DNA from: a virus
IMG/VR virus record: IMGVR_UViG_3300015371_000102
Location: 1 to 37,473 of that record
Reading direction: 5' to 3' (one strand)
Length of the DNA stretch: 37,473 bases
The number at the start of each line of letters is the position of its first letter. The stretch's first letter is position 1. This document shows, one piece after another, positions 6,054-13,836 of the stretch. The notes beneath the pieces were generated by a model. It did not search any database, was not told the DNA's origin, and saw only the letters and a program-made list of their open reading frames with translations. The translations under genes were made by a program, and so were the position numbers.

Positions 6054-6362
6054 ATGAGCACGTTACCAGGAAGCGCCCGAGCCAGAGTCGAGGACGTCCT
6101 CCGAGCAAATACCTCGCTGTCGCTTGACGTCCGGGGCGATCTTGCTGCGACCATCGTCAACGCCGTATACCCCGAAATAGTCGACGCGGTCCAAATGCGC
6201 GGGGTGCCAGAGCGCTCGATCCTTGCCGTACCGGCCGGAGACGAGGTCATCCCTCTCATTTGGCGTGGCGGACTCCTATGGATCCGGGAGAACGGGACTT
6301 CCCGCACACCCGAATCGGTGATCGAGCACTACGGCCCGCTGACGGTGGTATGGATGCCATGA
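6054..6362 (+). CDS. Hypothetical protein, probable leaderless mRNA
   Basis: This encodes 102 residues from the ATG at 6054. No SD is present, but a -10 TACACT lies 7 nt upstream, so a leaderless transcript is likely. The TTG at 6048 is rejected for that reason. The N-terminal half is helical and the second half looks like a small beta domain (VPAGDEVIPLIWRGGLLWIR). The gap 5955-6053 upstream holds an imperfect inverted repeat (5956-6000). Function unknown. Confidence 0.65.
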   Translation: MSTLPGSARARVEDVLRANTSLSLDVRGDLAATIVNAVYPEIVDAVQMRGVPERSILAVPAGDEVIPLIWRGGLLWIRENGTSRTPESVIEHYGPLTVVWMP

Positions 6363-6508
6363 TCCCCGACTGGCTGATCCTCACCGGCCTCATCGTCCTC
6401 GGCTGCTACATCACCGCCGCAGCATTCGGCATACCCCCCATCGTGCCGCTGATCGGCGTACTCATCGTCATGGTCATCTGCGCCGTCACCATCCCCAAAC
6501 GATCATGA
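6359..6508 (+). CDS. Small two-helix membrane protein
   Basis: This encodes 49 residues coupled by ATGA to both neighbours. Two hydrophobic helices span about residues 5-23 and 26-44, separated by a short Pro-containing turn, with a KRS tail. Size and topology are compatible with a small holin-like or accessory membrane protein, but there is no lysis gene beside it. Confidence 0.6.
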   Translation: MIPDWLILTGLIVLGCYITAAAFGIPPIVPLIGVLIVMVICAVTIPKRS

Positions 6509-6837
6509 CCATCATCTCGTTGATCATCGTTCTCGCCGCCGTCTATGCGGTGATCTTCGCCCACGCGCACGTCCTCCAAATGCGCGAAGTTGCCCGTGAC
6601 CAAGCCGAGGCGCGGGCAACCATCGACAGGCTGCGCGCCGTAACAGGCCCCGTCATCGAACGGCCACCCATCGACGTGTTCACATGGGTCGTCCGCAAAC
6701 AAAACGATGGCCGGGCCGCCGTCCTACCGATGACCAAAGACGGCGTCGAGCATTGGGACCACGCCATCGCCTTCGGTCTCGACTGGTCCGACGCGTGGGA
6801 TCGGCGGAACCGCGAACAAAGAGCAATCGGCAAATGA
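6505..6837 (+). CDS. Membrane-anchored hypothetical protein
   Basis: This encodes 110 residues. An N-terminal transmembrane helix (about 2-20) is followed by an amphipathic helix rich in Arg/Glu/Ala (25-48) and a globular tail with several Trp. Coupled by ATGA on both sides. Function unknown. Confidence 0.6.
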   Translation: MTIISLIIVLAAVYAVIFAHAHVLQMREVARDQAEARATIDRLRAVTGPVIERPPIDVFTWVVRKQNDGRAAVLPMTKDGVEHWDHAIAFGLDWSDAWDRRNREQRAIGK

Positions 6838-7157
6838 GTCAGCGTAAAAAGTCTGCAGTCGAGTTGATCTTGGGCTGCAAAGAGATGGGCTGCCCGTGGG
6901 ATCCCGACGCGCCGATCTTCGAGGTCCAAGACAAGCTAGGCCGCCGACTGTGGATGCGGCGGATCCGCTGCATGCGCTGCGGCTCCACGAAAGTCGAACG
7001 GTTCCACCCGAGGCTGCCGCTTGAGCGCATAGGCTCGATTCGCTATGAGCGGGTGTCCGGCTGGTACGACGCCGACCTGAAGTTCTATTGGAGGCGGGCG
7101 ACTGCTGAGCGTGCGTCACGCGGCATGCTGGCGCTGCCTGCCGTGACATCGGAGTGA
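6834..7157 (+). CDS. Cys-rich hypothetical protein
   Basis: This encodes 107 residues with two Cys clusters, GCKEMGC (14-20) and RCMRCGS (about 45-51), that probably form one zinc site. The rest is Arg/Trp-rich. Coupled by ATGA upstream and GTGA downstream. Likely a small nucleic-acid-binding protein, by inference from charge and Cys spacing. Confidence 0.6.
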   Translation: MSQRKKSAVELILGCKEMGCPWDPDAPIFEVQDKLGRRLWMRRIRCMRCGSTKVERFHPRLPLERIGSIRYERVSGWYDADLKFYWRRATAERASRGMLALPAVTSE

Positions 7158-7357
7158 TTCCGAGGCGGTGGCTCGTGAAGCAAGGCGACGACGTCGCTCA
7201 CACCTTCACGCCCGCAACGTTGGGCAAGGTGACATCACTGTGCGGACTCGCCACGGTTACCGTCCCCGAGGCGCACCTGTGGGCTGAGGCTCAAGGAAAC
7301 CAATGGGTGCGCCGCTGCCGGGACTGCGAAATCGTGGTGGCGTTGGAGACTAGGTGA
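7154..7357 (+). CDS. Small Cys-containing protein, last gene of the operon
   Basis: This encodes 67 residues from a GTG overlapping the previous TGA. It contains Cys30 and a CRDC pair near residue 55, a possible half zinc site. The last 8 nt overlap the 3' end of the convergent structural gene, so the two operons meet tail to tail without a terminator between them. Confidence 0.6.
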   Translation: MIPRRWLVKQGDDVAHTFTPATLGKVTSLCGLATVTVPEAHLWAEAQGNQWVRRCRDCEIVVALETR

Positions 7358-7676
7358 GCTTCAGGGTGAATGCTGGCTCGATGGGTGTCAGTGGCGACGT
7401 GGACAGCTTGTAAAGCCCGAGGAAATCCCCACCGATCTGCGTCGAATCCAACACGGGGCCGTTCACCACATAGCCAGTGTCGAAGCCAACCGTCGAAGCT
7501 GCGACCCAGCCGCCGCTGGTCGGCCGTGAACCGATCCGTACGCACTGCAACTGATATGAGGTGGTCGGCGTCCAGGCGGCGCTCGCCGAATTGTAGGTCT
7601 CCACCAGCAACGGGATGATGTCGACGGACTCCCGCTCCATCTCCCAATGATCGACCGGCGGCCTCTCTTGCGGCAT
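7350..7676 (-). CDS. Putative virion surface or tail protein
   Basis: This encodes 108 residues from the ATG at 7676 with AGGGTGA upstream. The composition is low in charge and rich in Thr, Ser, Gly and Val, with many predicted beta strands, as in phage surface proteins. It is the last gene of the leftward structural block. I assign it to the virion only from composition and neighbours. Confidence 0.55.
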   Translation of the reverse strand: MPQERPPVDHWEMERESVDIIPLLVETYNSASAAWTPTTSYQLQCVRIGSRPTSGGWVAASTVGFDTGYVVNGPVLDSTQIGGDFLGLYKLSTSPLTPIEPAFTLKLT

Positions 7677-7680
7677 GACG

Positions 7681-9318
7681 TCACCCTATTTCTGTGGTTA
7701 TGCGTTGACGGCGATTTCCTGTAGAGACGCGCTGCCGATCTGTTCCCGTCGAGGCGCGTTGCCGGCGGGGGCCCGTTGAGACCCGAGTGATCGCAGTATC
7801 ACCGGTCACAAGATGGCCGGCAGCCGTGATCGTCGCGCCTACCCCGAGAGAGGCTGCGCCGGTCGCCGACATGTTCCCGGCGGCGGTGATTGTGGCGGTG
7901 GTTGTACGGGCCGCTGAGCCTTCCGCACGACCTGCTGCGGTGATGCTGGCCGTGGTCGAGCGGGCACCTGAACCCTGTGCCTGGCCGGCAGCGGTGATGG
8001 CTGCGGTCTCAGCGAGGGATGCTGTGCCGCGCGTCTCCCCACCGGGGGTGATCGTGGCAGTTTCGGTGAGCGCTGCCGCACCCTCTGCGCGGCCCGACGC
8101 TGTGATGGAGGCAGTCTCGGTAAGGGACGCGGAGCCTTCGGCCCGCCCGGCGGCGGTGATGCTGGCGGTCTCGGTCAGCGAGGCGGTGCCGTTGAGGGTG
8201 CCCGGCGGGCTGCCGGCTGCCGTGATCGTCGCAGTCTCAGTGAGTGACGCTGAGCCTTCGGTGCGGTCGGCCGGGGTGATCGTCGCCGACACGTTCAGCG
8301 ACGCCGAGCCCTCAATCCGGCCGGATGCTGTGATCGTGGCCGTCGCCGCCAGAGAGGCCGCACCTTGCGCCTGGCCCGAAGCATTGATCGTTGCCGTCTC
8401 GGAGAGGGACGCCCCACCCTCTGTGCGGTCGGCCGTGGTGATTGCGGCGGTTCCGGTGAGGCTGGCTTGGCCCTCAGTACGCCCGTCCGCGGTGATCGCA
8501 TCCGTGACCGTCAGCGTCGAGTCGCCGGAGAAGGAGCCCGCGTCGGGGGAGGGGAGGGGCGCTATCTGCGGCCGGGGCCACGGCCCGCCAACCTCAGAAG
8601 CCGGGGGCCACTGCTGCAGCGCCTGGATAGGCGGAACGGCGGCCGCTGCGGCGCTGCCCCGGATCTCTATCGCAGCAGCGGTCGCATCCTGCCCGGTCGG
8701 GGCGGAAAGCCCGATCGTCTTGGCGCCAGCCGTCCCGGCGTCAGACCAATAGGCGACATAGACCGTGTACTGAATCGAGTCCCGAAAGTAGGTCAGCTCC
8801 TGGCTGTTCCCGGCGCTCGGGGTGATGCCGTTGACGGTGCGCCACGTCCGGGTTGTGCCATCGGCGGCGTTCCAGTCCGTGAAGATGGCAAGGATGGCCG
8901 AGTTATCGAAGTTGGTGGTGAACGACCAGGACGGGCCGCCGGACAGGTTCGAGGTGGTGGATACGTTCCCGACGCCGTCCGAGCTCCGCCACACTGTCGC
9001 GTTGACGCCGTTAAAGTCGACGCCGCCGCCGGTGATGTTTGAGGTGAATGTGGCGCCGGTGCGGTCGGCGGTCAACGTGGTCGTGCCGGCCGCGGCCTGC
9101 CCGTCAGCGTCGGCCGTGCCAGACGACTCAGTTTTGGTGACCGCCTCCCCCGACGAAATGGAGAGAGTGATCGTCTCGGTGCCGTCCTCGTTCGCCTCAG
9201 CGGCGAGGGCGGCAATAATGTCGCCCAGCAAACCGTTGAACGATGTGGTCGTCTTGGGGGCGGTGGACGAGTTCCAGGCCGATTCGTTCTCGGAGACGAA
9301 TGTGGGAGGCGTCGCCAC
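7681..9318 (-). CDS. Repeat-bearing tail-fibre-like or surface protein
   Basis: This encodes 545 residues from a GTG at 9318. Residues 1-225 form a Ser/Thr/Gly-rich beta domain and a Pro-rich linker spans about 227-262. Residues 266-506 are thirteen imperfect repeats of about 18 residues with core ASLTETATITAAGRAEGS. A basic C-terminus has three to four 9-residue repeats (STG-RRQR type). The regular T-T-I-T pattern suggests a repetitive beta-fold stalk. Low charge and clean repetition are typical of adhesion fibres. Receptor binding is inferred. Confidence 0.75.
   Translation of the reverse strand: MATPPTFVSENESAWNSSTAPKTTTSFNGLLGDIIAALAAEANEDGTETITLSISSGEAVTKTESSGTADADGQAAAGTTTLTADRTGATFTSNITGGGVDFNGVNATVWRSSDGVGNVSTTSNLSGGPSWSFTTNFDNSAILAIFTDWNAADGTTRTWRTVNGITPSAGNSQELTYFRDSIQYTVYVAYWSDAGTAGAKTIGLSAPTGQDATAAAIEIRGSAAAAAVPPIQALQQWPPASEVGGPWPRPQIAPLPSPDAGSFSGDSTLTVTDAITADGRTEGQASLTGTAAITTADRTEGGASLSETATINASGQAQGAASLAATATITASGRIEGSASLNVSATITPADRTEGSASLTETATITAAGSPPGTLNGTASLTETASITAAGRAEGSASLTETASITASGRAEGAAALTETATITPGGETRGTASLAETAAITAAGQAQGSGARSTTASITAAGRAEGSAARTTTATITAAGNMSATGAASLGVGATITAAGHLVTGDTAITRVSTGPRRQRASTGTDRQRVSTGNRRQRITTEIG
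7801..8523 (-). repeat. Coding tandem repeat, about 54 bp unit, thirteen copies
   Basis: The DNA repeats in register with the 18-residue protein unit. Two units carry small length changes: one has extra Ser-Pro-Pro-Gly residues and one has two extra residues. The copies differ at many positions, so the array is old rather than newly amplified. Confidence 0.85.
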
Positions 9319-9320
9319 GG

Positions 9321-9686
9321 TTACGGCTCCGTTGTCAGGACCAGATTGTCAAAATCTCCACGGGTGCTAAACCCATTGCTAGATGCTTGAACGGCGGTCG
9401 CGGTCGCGGTCTGACCCGGACTTAAAATCCATGTTTTCGGCTGGCCGTTGCGGGCGGTCGTGTGGGCGTAATAGGTGACCTGGCCGGTGTTGACAGCCCT
9501 CACCGCCCACCGATTCGCCACCACACCAGTACCGTTCACCAAAGGCCCGTCACACTCAGGCTTCACCGACACCCCATCCCAGCCGTACCGGACGGTGATC
9601 AACACCTCGCCGAAACGTCCGGCAGCCTGCTCCATGGTGTTGAATGCGTCCCCGCGGCTGACGGGGTCGCATGTGCCGGCGGGCAT
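9321..9686 (-). CDS. Putative structural protein
   Basis: This encodes 121 residues from the ATG at 9686, two bases after the upstream stop. The sequence is beta-rich with two Cys in the first half and a C-terminal segment rich in Thr/Ala/Gly. It lies between two surface-like proteins and is probably co-expressed with them. No family was recognised. Confidence 0.6.
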   Translation of the reverse strand: MPAGTCDPVSRGDAFNTMEQAAGRFGEVLITVRYGWDGVSVKPECDGPLVNGTGVVANRWAVRAVNTGQVTYYAHTTARNGQPKTWILSPGQTATATAVQASSNGFSTRGDFDNLVLTTEP

Positions 9687-9688
9687 GG

Positions 9689-10270
9689 CTAGTTGATGCC
9701 AAGCAGCTTCAACTGCTGAACAGTCGTCGTATTAGAGGAGCTTGACGCCGACCAGGTGCCGAAAAGCTCCACATACTGAAGGACGCGCGGATCAAGGGAG
9801 GCAATGGAGCCCGTGAACCCCACCGTCTGCTGTGTTGTGGTCGGGGCGCCGCCGGATGCTACCGAATGGTAGTTAGCCTCGCCGTTGATCTGCAGGGTCA
9901 TCGTCGACGTCGCGAATGCGGTGCAGGTGATCCACGCCTTAACCCAGAACGGCGCCGTCACCGAAGCGGTCGGCGTATAGGCCGTGTTGATCGTGATATT
10001 GCCGGTCGAGGTGGCGACTGTCGGGTTGACGTTGATCGCGTTCGCAAACGTTGCGGCTGCCGTGTTCGCGATCGTGCCGTGCATCTCCAAATACAGGCCG
10101 CGGCCCAAAGGGTTCGGGTTCACGTTGGAGAAGAAGCCGGCCGGGATGGAGGGGATCGGGTTCGTGCCGGCGACGCCGGTGTAGGCGGCGATCGTCGTAT
10201 ACGTGTTCTTAGTGACCGCCGTCGACAGCGAAAACAGCGTCTCGACGACAGTGCCGGTGAAGAAACTCAT
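9689..10270 (-). CDS. Putative tail fibre or surface protein
   Basis: This encodes 193 residues, strongly enriched in Thr, Ala, Asn and Ser with very few charged residues, a composition seen in all-beta jelly-roll virion proteins. It contains motifs such as LYLEMHGTIANT and TMTLQINGEANYHS. It sits in the middle of the leftward structural block. A capsid-decoration or fibre role is possible. Confidence 0.6.
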   Translation of the reverse strand: MSFFTGTVVETLFSLSTAVTKNTYTTIAAYTGVAGTNPIPSIPAGFFSNVNPNPLGRGLYLEMHGTIANTAAATFANAINVNPTVATSTGNITINTAYTPTASVTAPFWVKAWITCTAFATSTMTLQINGEANYHSVASGGAPTTTQQTVGFTGSIASLDPRVLQYVELFGTWSASSSSNTTTVQQLKLLGIN

Positions 10271-10274
10271 GGCT

Positions 10275-10667
10275 TTATGCCGCGATCGGGGTGAGGGCGA
10301 TGGTCAGCGACGTCAGCGCGTACACGTTGGAGGTGTTCCACGCCTGCGAAGCGCTCAACGCACACGAGGCGAGGAAGACGCCCGCCGACACGTTGTCCCA
10401 AAACGACAGGTGCGTCAACGTTTCGGACGTGCCGCCGTTCGTCCACGAACCCGACATCGACGACATGGCTTTCGACCCGGCCGCTGCGGAGCCCCAAGTG
10501 ACGACCTTGCGGACAGTGTCGCCGGCTGCGGCGTTAGAGGTGCCTGCGGATCCGGGGTCCCCGGTGTGGAGCTTGACGTTGAACGAGGCGGGTGCGGTGA
10601 AGGCGGTGCCCGCCAGCATGTCTAACCATTTGTTAGCAAGGTTCGTCGCGGATAGGCCTGCGGTCAT
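10275..10667 (-). CDS. Putative phage tail-associated protein
   Basis: This encodes 130 residues from the ATG at 10667 with GAGGAG upstream. The start TAGLSATNLANKWLDMLAGT, followed by FNVKLHTGDPG, resembles a small protein common near tail fibres of actinophages. I recall the pattern but cannot name a precise family. The rest is beta-rich and low in charge. Its start overlaps the upstream gene by 35 nt. Confidence 0.65.
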   Translation of the reverse strand: MTAGLSATNLANKWLDMLAGTAFTAPASFNVKLHTGDPGSAGTSNAAAGDTVRKVVTWGSAAAGSKAMSSMSGSWTNGGTSETLTHLSFWDNVSAGVFLASCALSASQAWNTSNVYALTSLTIALTPIAA

Positions 10668-10830
10668 TAGCGATCTCCTCTTGATCTGCTAGAGATGCAG
10701 CGATCGCTTGGGCCTGTTCCTCGCTGACGACGATCTCCGACGCAATCGGTTCGTTGGAGATTACGTTCCCATCCTTGTCGTAAAGCACACCCTCGGCGCG
10801 GATGGTGAGCTTGAACAACTGTTGGGACAC
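10633..10830 (-). CDS. Small hypothetical protein, first gene of the leftward structural block
   Basis: This encodes 65 residues from a GTG at 10830. The sequence is acidic with a beta-hairpin-like centre (GVLYDKDGNVISNEPIASEI) and an Ala/Glu helix. A TAAGGT lies 6 nt before the GTG, which fits a leaderless start. It is divergent from the scaffold gene across an 82-nt gap. The 35-nt overlap with the next gene is longer than usual but both frames look protein-like. Confidence 0.55.
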   Translation of the reverse strand: MSQQLFKLTIRAEGVLYDKDGNVISNEPIASEIVVSEEQAQAIAASLADQEEIANDRRPIRDEPC

Positions 10831-10912
10831 GCGGCAACCTTAACGTTTCACCAGCCTCCAGGTGTGTCACGCAGTTAAAGTGTCGGTGCCCAGCCTGCGA
10901 AAGAGGAGACGC

Positions 10913-11458
10913 GTGACCGACCCGGCCCCGGATTTCAATCCGAACATCGACGACGACGAAACCGAGGAGTCCGAGGAAACCTCACCCCCTGAGGGTGAGG
11001 AGCAGCCGCCTGCTAATGATGATCAAAAAGCCAAGCGTGCTTTGGACCGGATGAAGCGGGAACGCGACAAAGCCCGAAAAGATCTTGCTGACCTTCGCAA
11101 AGCACAAAAGGACGGCGACCCGAACGCCGGGGAAGCTGAGCAGCTCAAGCAAACCGTCGAGAAGCTGCAGGCCCAAATCTCCACATCGAATGCGGTTTCA
11201 GCGTTGTTGGAGGCCGGGTTCAACGGCTCCCGCACGCAGGCGGAGAAGCTGCTCCGCACCGTTGATGACCTTTCTGATCACGACACTTTGGTTGACGAGT
11301 TGAAGGTTGACTTCCCCGAAAAGTTCGGCCGGAAAGCGGGCCCGGCAGGCCCGCGGCCACACACCGGCTCCGGCCGACCTGATCAAGATGGCACCCCGAA
11401 GAAGAGTGCGGATTCACGCCACGTCGACAAATTGCTGCAGATGGGCCGCAGAAGCTGA
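10913..11458 (+). CDS. Capsid scaffolding protein
   Basis: This encodes 181 residues from a GTG at 10913 with AGAGGAG upstream. The first 35 residues are Asp/Glu/Pro-rich, followed by a long charged helix (about 37-95, KAKRALDRMKRERDKARKDL) that predicts a coiled coil, and a basic C-terminus. This profile, directly before the capsid gene, is that of a siphophage scaffold. It should line the procapsid and leave during maturation. Assignment is by profile and position, with no sequence signature. Confidence 0.8.
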   Translation: MTDPAPDFNPNIDDDETEESEETSPPEGEEQPPANDDQKAKRALDRMKRERDKARKDLADLRKAQKDGDPNAGEAEQLKQTVEKLQAQISTSNAVSALLEAGFNGSRTQAEKLLRTVDDLSDHDTLVDELKVDFPEKFGRKAGPAGPRPHTGSGRPDQDGTPKKSADSRHVDKLLQMGRRS

Positions 11459-11474
11459 TCCTTGATCTAACATT

Positions 11475-11535
11475 CGTTCCGTAGTCGACGGGCGGAACGC
11501 CGGACTACCACGCGCTGACAGGCGTAACGCCGGGC
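11475..11535 (+). ncRNA. Possible structured RNA element before the capsid gene
   Basis: The 131-nt gap before the capsid gene holds several interleaved inverted repeats. CGTTCCG (11475-11481) pairs with CGGAACG (11493-11499). GTAGTC (11481-11486) pairs with GACTAC (11503-11508). Two small hairpins, GGCGGAACGCC (11491-11501) and GGCGTAACGCC (11521-11531), sit 30 nt apart. The first two stems interleave, so a pseudoknot or switch is possible. Function unknown. Confidence 0.35.
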
Positions 11536-11589
11536 CGAGACACCTTCCTTGTCCAAGGCCCAAATGATCACTCGGGGAGTGAACAGCGC

Positions 11590-12522
11590 GTGTCACGCGA
11601 AACCTTTGAAGACTGGATCCCGATTGAAAACGGCGATACAGCAATCCAGGCCCTCGTCCGCGGCTCGGTCATCGAGCGGCTCGGTCGGCCTGAGCCGATG
11701 GCCTCAGACACCAAGTGGGTACCCCGCTCCGGCACCTTCGCCGTAGCCGGCATCGCCAAGGGCGGCACCTACACCGAAACCTCAGGCGCCAACGACTACG
11801 TCGAACTGATCGCCCGCAAGGCCGGCGGCGCCATCCGCATGGCCGAAGAGGACCTCGGCGGCGACAGCCCAGTCGACATCATTCAGACCAAGAAGAACGA
11901 CGCCTCCCGCAACATGGGCTACTTCTTCGACAACGGCACCATCGGCTGCTCCGGCACTGAGAACGGCACCACGATCCCGTGGACGTCGATCTACAAGGCT
12001 GTCCGCAGCTCCGACACCAACGTGTCCTACACCGCCGACCTGAACTTTGTGTCCGGCTCCGCGACCTACACGAACCTGTCAGCCACCTTGGCGAAGATCG
12101 AAGACTCGATCTGGTTCGACGAAGCTCAAATCTTTGTGGTCGCAAGCCCCGTGTTCAAGCAGCGGTTCCGCGACATCGTCGACAACAACGGCCGGCCGAT
12201 CTTCTTCGACGGCGGCGGCGCCACCCCATCGACCCTGTTCGGCTATCCGGTGAACTTCACCATCGCCTGCCGCGTCTCCGGCACAGCCACCTATGCGCCG
12301 ACCGGCAACCCGCTGCTCGTCTTCGGCAACCGGGATTTGGCGATCAAGGGAATGGCGAAGCTGTCACCGCACATCGCGTCACCGAACCCCGGCTTCGCTA
12401 TTCAGCGGGCCGACTCCGGCATCGGCTTCCTAACCGATGAGGCGTTGATGAAGGCTGCCATGCGGCGCGCGTTCAAGGTTGGCGCAGCCAACGCGTTCTC
12501 GGTGTTCGAGAAGACCAGCTAG
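11590..12522 (+). CDS. Major capsid protein, HK97 fold
   Basis: This encodes 310 residues from a GTG at 11590 with GGGGAG ten nt upstream. Layout fits the HK97-type family: a short N-terminal arm, then beta-rich P-domain segments with an IRMAEEDLGGDS helix start, a FVVASPVFKQRFRDIVDNNG segment, and the LLVFGNRDLAIKGMAKLS and FLTDEALMKAAMRRAFKVG stretches near the C-terminus. There is no obvious protease gene nearby and the N-terminal region is short, so a separate scaffold rather than a fused delta domain is used. Confident from sequence character plus scaffold and connectors on either side. Confidence 0.88.
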   Translation: MSRETFEDWIPIENGDTAIQALVRGSVIERLGRPEPMASDTKWVPRSGTFAVAGIAKGGTYTETSGANDYVELIARKAGGAIRMAEEDLGGDSPVDIIQTKKNDASRNMGYFFDNGTIGCSGTENGTTIPWTSIYKAVRSSDTNVSYTADLNFVSGSATYTNLSATLAKIEDSIWFDEAQIFVVASPVFKQRFRDIVDNNGRPIFFDGGGATPSTLFGYPVNFTIACRVSGTATYAPTGNPLLVFGNRDLAIKGMAKLSPHIASPNPGFAIQRADSGIGFLTDEALMKAAMRRAFKVGAANAFSVFEKTS

Positions 12523-12547
12523 CCGCGGGGAAGAGCTAGCTGGCATT

Positions 12548-12599
12548 GGGGCGGGTCGTTCTGGACGGGTCTACCGGCCAGGTCGGGGGGATCCGCCCC
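12548..12599 (+). terminator. Hairpin after the capsid gene, possible partial terminator
   Basis: GGGGCGG (12548-12554) can pair with CCGCCCC (12593-12599), and a second small stem lies inside (GGGGG/CCCCC around 12585-12600). No T-run follows. Phages often place attenuating hairpins after the capsid gene to adjust downstream levels. Confidence 0.35.
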
Positions 12600-12620
12600 C
12601 TTCAATGAAAGAGGAGCACC

Positions 12621-13091
12621 GTGGCAAAGAAGGATCAAGAGCAGGCGCCGGAAGCCCAGCCTGTAACGGATTGGCAGCCGGACAGCCCGGAGGCCCGCAT
12701 GCAAGGCGTGACCGCTGAGCAGCTGATCGCATCCAAGAACCCCGACCAGAAACGCAGGGACGCCTTCGTCAAGGAGTTCGTGCTGCAAACCAACCGGGTA
12801 GCGCTCGAGGATTTGACGTCTGATGAGTCGCATCTGCGTGGCATGGCGCAACAGGTCATCAACGAGGCCCTCTACAAGGGTTTGCATGCGAAGGCTGAGC
12901 CGAAGCTTGAGGACGTCTCCGTTGTCCATGAGGGTTTGACGACCCAGTCGGTGAAGTTCACATGGTCGGTGAAGGTAATTCCGGCCGTACTGGATCTGGA
13001 TCCGTCGAAGACGGTCGACAAGGTGCAGGACGCCGACGAGCAGGACCACCGCGATCCGGTGGTTTCCCGCGAGGCTAAGCCCGCTGAATAA
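12621..13091 (+). CDS. Hypothetical head-region protein
   Basis: This encodes 156 residues from a GTG at 12621 with GAGGAG upstream. The protein is charged, with an acidic N-terminus and C-terminus and a central beta stretch (TTQSVKFTWSVKVIPAVLDL). It lies between the capsid protein and the first connector, where decoration or head-accessory proteins are found, but no family was recognised. Confidence 0.65.
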   Translation: MAKKDQEQAPEAQPVTDWQPDSPEARMQGVTAEQLIASKNPDQKRRDAFVKEFVLQTNRVALEDLTSDESHLRGMAQQVINEALYKGLHAKAEPKLEDVSVVHEGLTTQSVKFTWSVKVIPAVLDLDPSKTVDKVQDADEQDHRDPVVSREAKPAE

Positions 13092-13096
13092 GGTTC

Positions 13097-13137
13097 CTGG
13101 GGGGGCTTCTACCTTGGGCCGGTGGCCCCCTCCAGGT
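13097..13137 (+). terminator. Hairpin, possible attenuator
   Basis: CCTGGGGGGGC (13097-13107) pairs with GCCCCCTCCAGG (13126-13137) with one bulged T. No T-run follows, so it may shape RNA stability or attenuation rather than terminate fully. Confidence 0.4.
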
Positions 13138-13157
13138 CAGCTTAAGAAGGAGGCGTC

Positions 13158-13592
13158 GTGTGGGCTACAGCGGATGATCTGTTGAGCTATCTGGGCGTCA
13201 CTTTGCAGGATCCCCGCTACCTGACGCTGGCCAACACCGACATCACCGTGTACGCGAACCGCAGCTACGCGGCGTCCGCGGGCATCGGGAACCGTGACCT
13301 TTTGGCGTTGAAGCTGGCCACCTGCTACCAGGCGGCGTGGCTACCGTCCCAGTCGGATGCGTTGACCCGCACGAATGTGGAGTCGTCGACAGCTGATGGT
13401 GAGTCGGTGCGGTTCAAGAGTGACGCCCAGCAGAACCTGGCGCCGTTGGCGCTGCGCGCGCTCAAGAACTTGTCGTGGAAGGGTTCCCGCACCCTGGCGA
13501 TCCGGGATGCGTCGCAGAAGCTGGGCCGGTCCCAAACCCTCGATTTCACCAGCGAGTCCTCTGACGAGAGCTCCGACTGGCGGGCATCATGA
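13158..13592 (+). CDS. Head-to-tail connector (adaptor-type)
   Basis: This encodes 144 residues from a GTG at 13158 with GAAGGAGG upstream. The first 60 residues are helical and begin WATADDLLSYLGV, which is a common start for phage adaptor proteins of the gp6/gp15-like class, followed by a run of helices. Order after the capsid protein matches that class. It would attach the stopper and tail to the portal; no portal gene is in the window. Confidence 0.7.
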   Translation: MWATADDLLSYLGVTLQDPRYLTLANTDITVYANRSYAASAGIGNRDLLALKLATCYQAAWLPSQSDALTRTNVESSTADGESVRFKSDAQQNLAPLALRALKNLSWKGSRTLAIRDASQKLGRSQTLDFTSESSDESSDWRAS

Positions 13593-13619
13593 GTAGACAT
13601 CCCGGCCCGAGGAGTCTGC

Positions 13620-13820
13620 ATGATCAACCCGGATCTGATCAAAAAAGGTGATCAGGTGATACTCGCTTCCTCTAATGGTGTTCAGTCGACGTGGCAGGTT
13701 GCTGAACGGCAGCCGACGCGGCTGCTCGTTGAGGACGGCTGCGGCAGTTTGGAGCAGGTGCCGTTGAGCGGTCGGCGTAGCCGCTTCGTCATCGTCGGCC
13801 ACCAAGCAAGACTCTGCTGA
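13620..13820 (+). CDS. Small hypothetical protein
   Basis: This encodes 66 residues from the ATG at 13620 with AGGAG seven nt upstream. It is predicted to be a small beta barrel (IKKGDQVILASSNGVQSTWQ) with two Cys near residue 41 and the C-terminus. It lies between the connector and the methyltransferase. Function unknown. Confidence 0.6.
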   Translation: MINPDLIKKGDQVILASSNGVQSTWQVAERQPTRLLVEDGCGSLEQVPLSGRRSRFVIVGHQARLC

Positions 13821-13836
13821 TGTTATGGTTATTCAC

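Noticed and set aside
7801-8523. Regularly spaced repeats suggesting a CRISPR array
   Set aside because: The units are contiguous, in frame, and have no unique spacers; they encode an 18-residue protein repeat.
7787-8752. Long rightward open frame (321 codons) opposite the repeat-bearing fibre gene
   Set aside because: It mirrors the G+C-rich repeat array and is an Ala/Val-rich antisense shadow. The leftward frame has better composition, coupling to neighbours and a full-length product.
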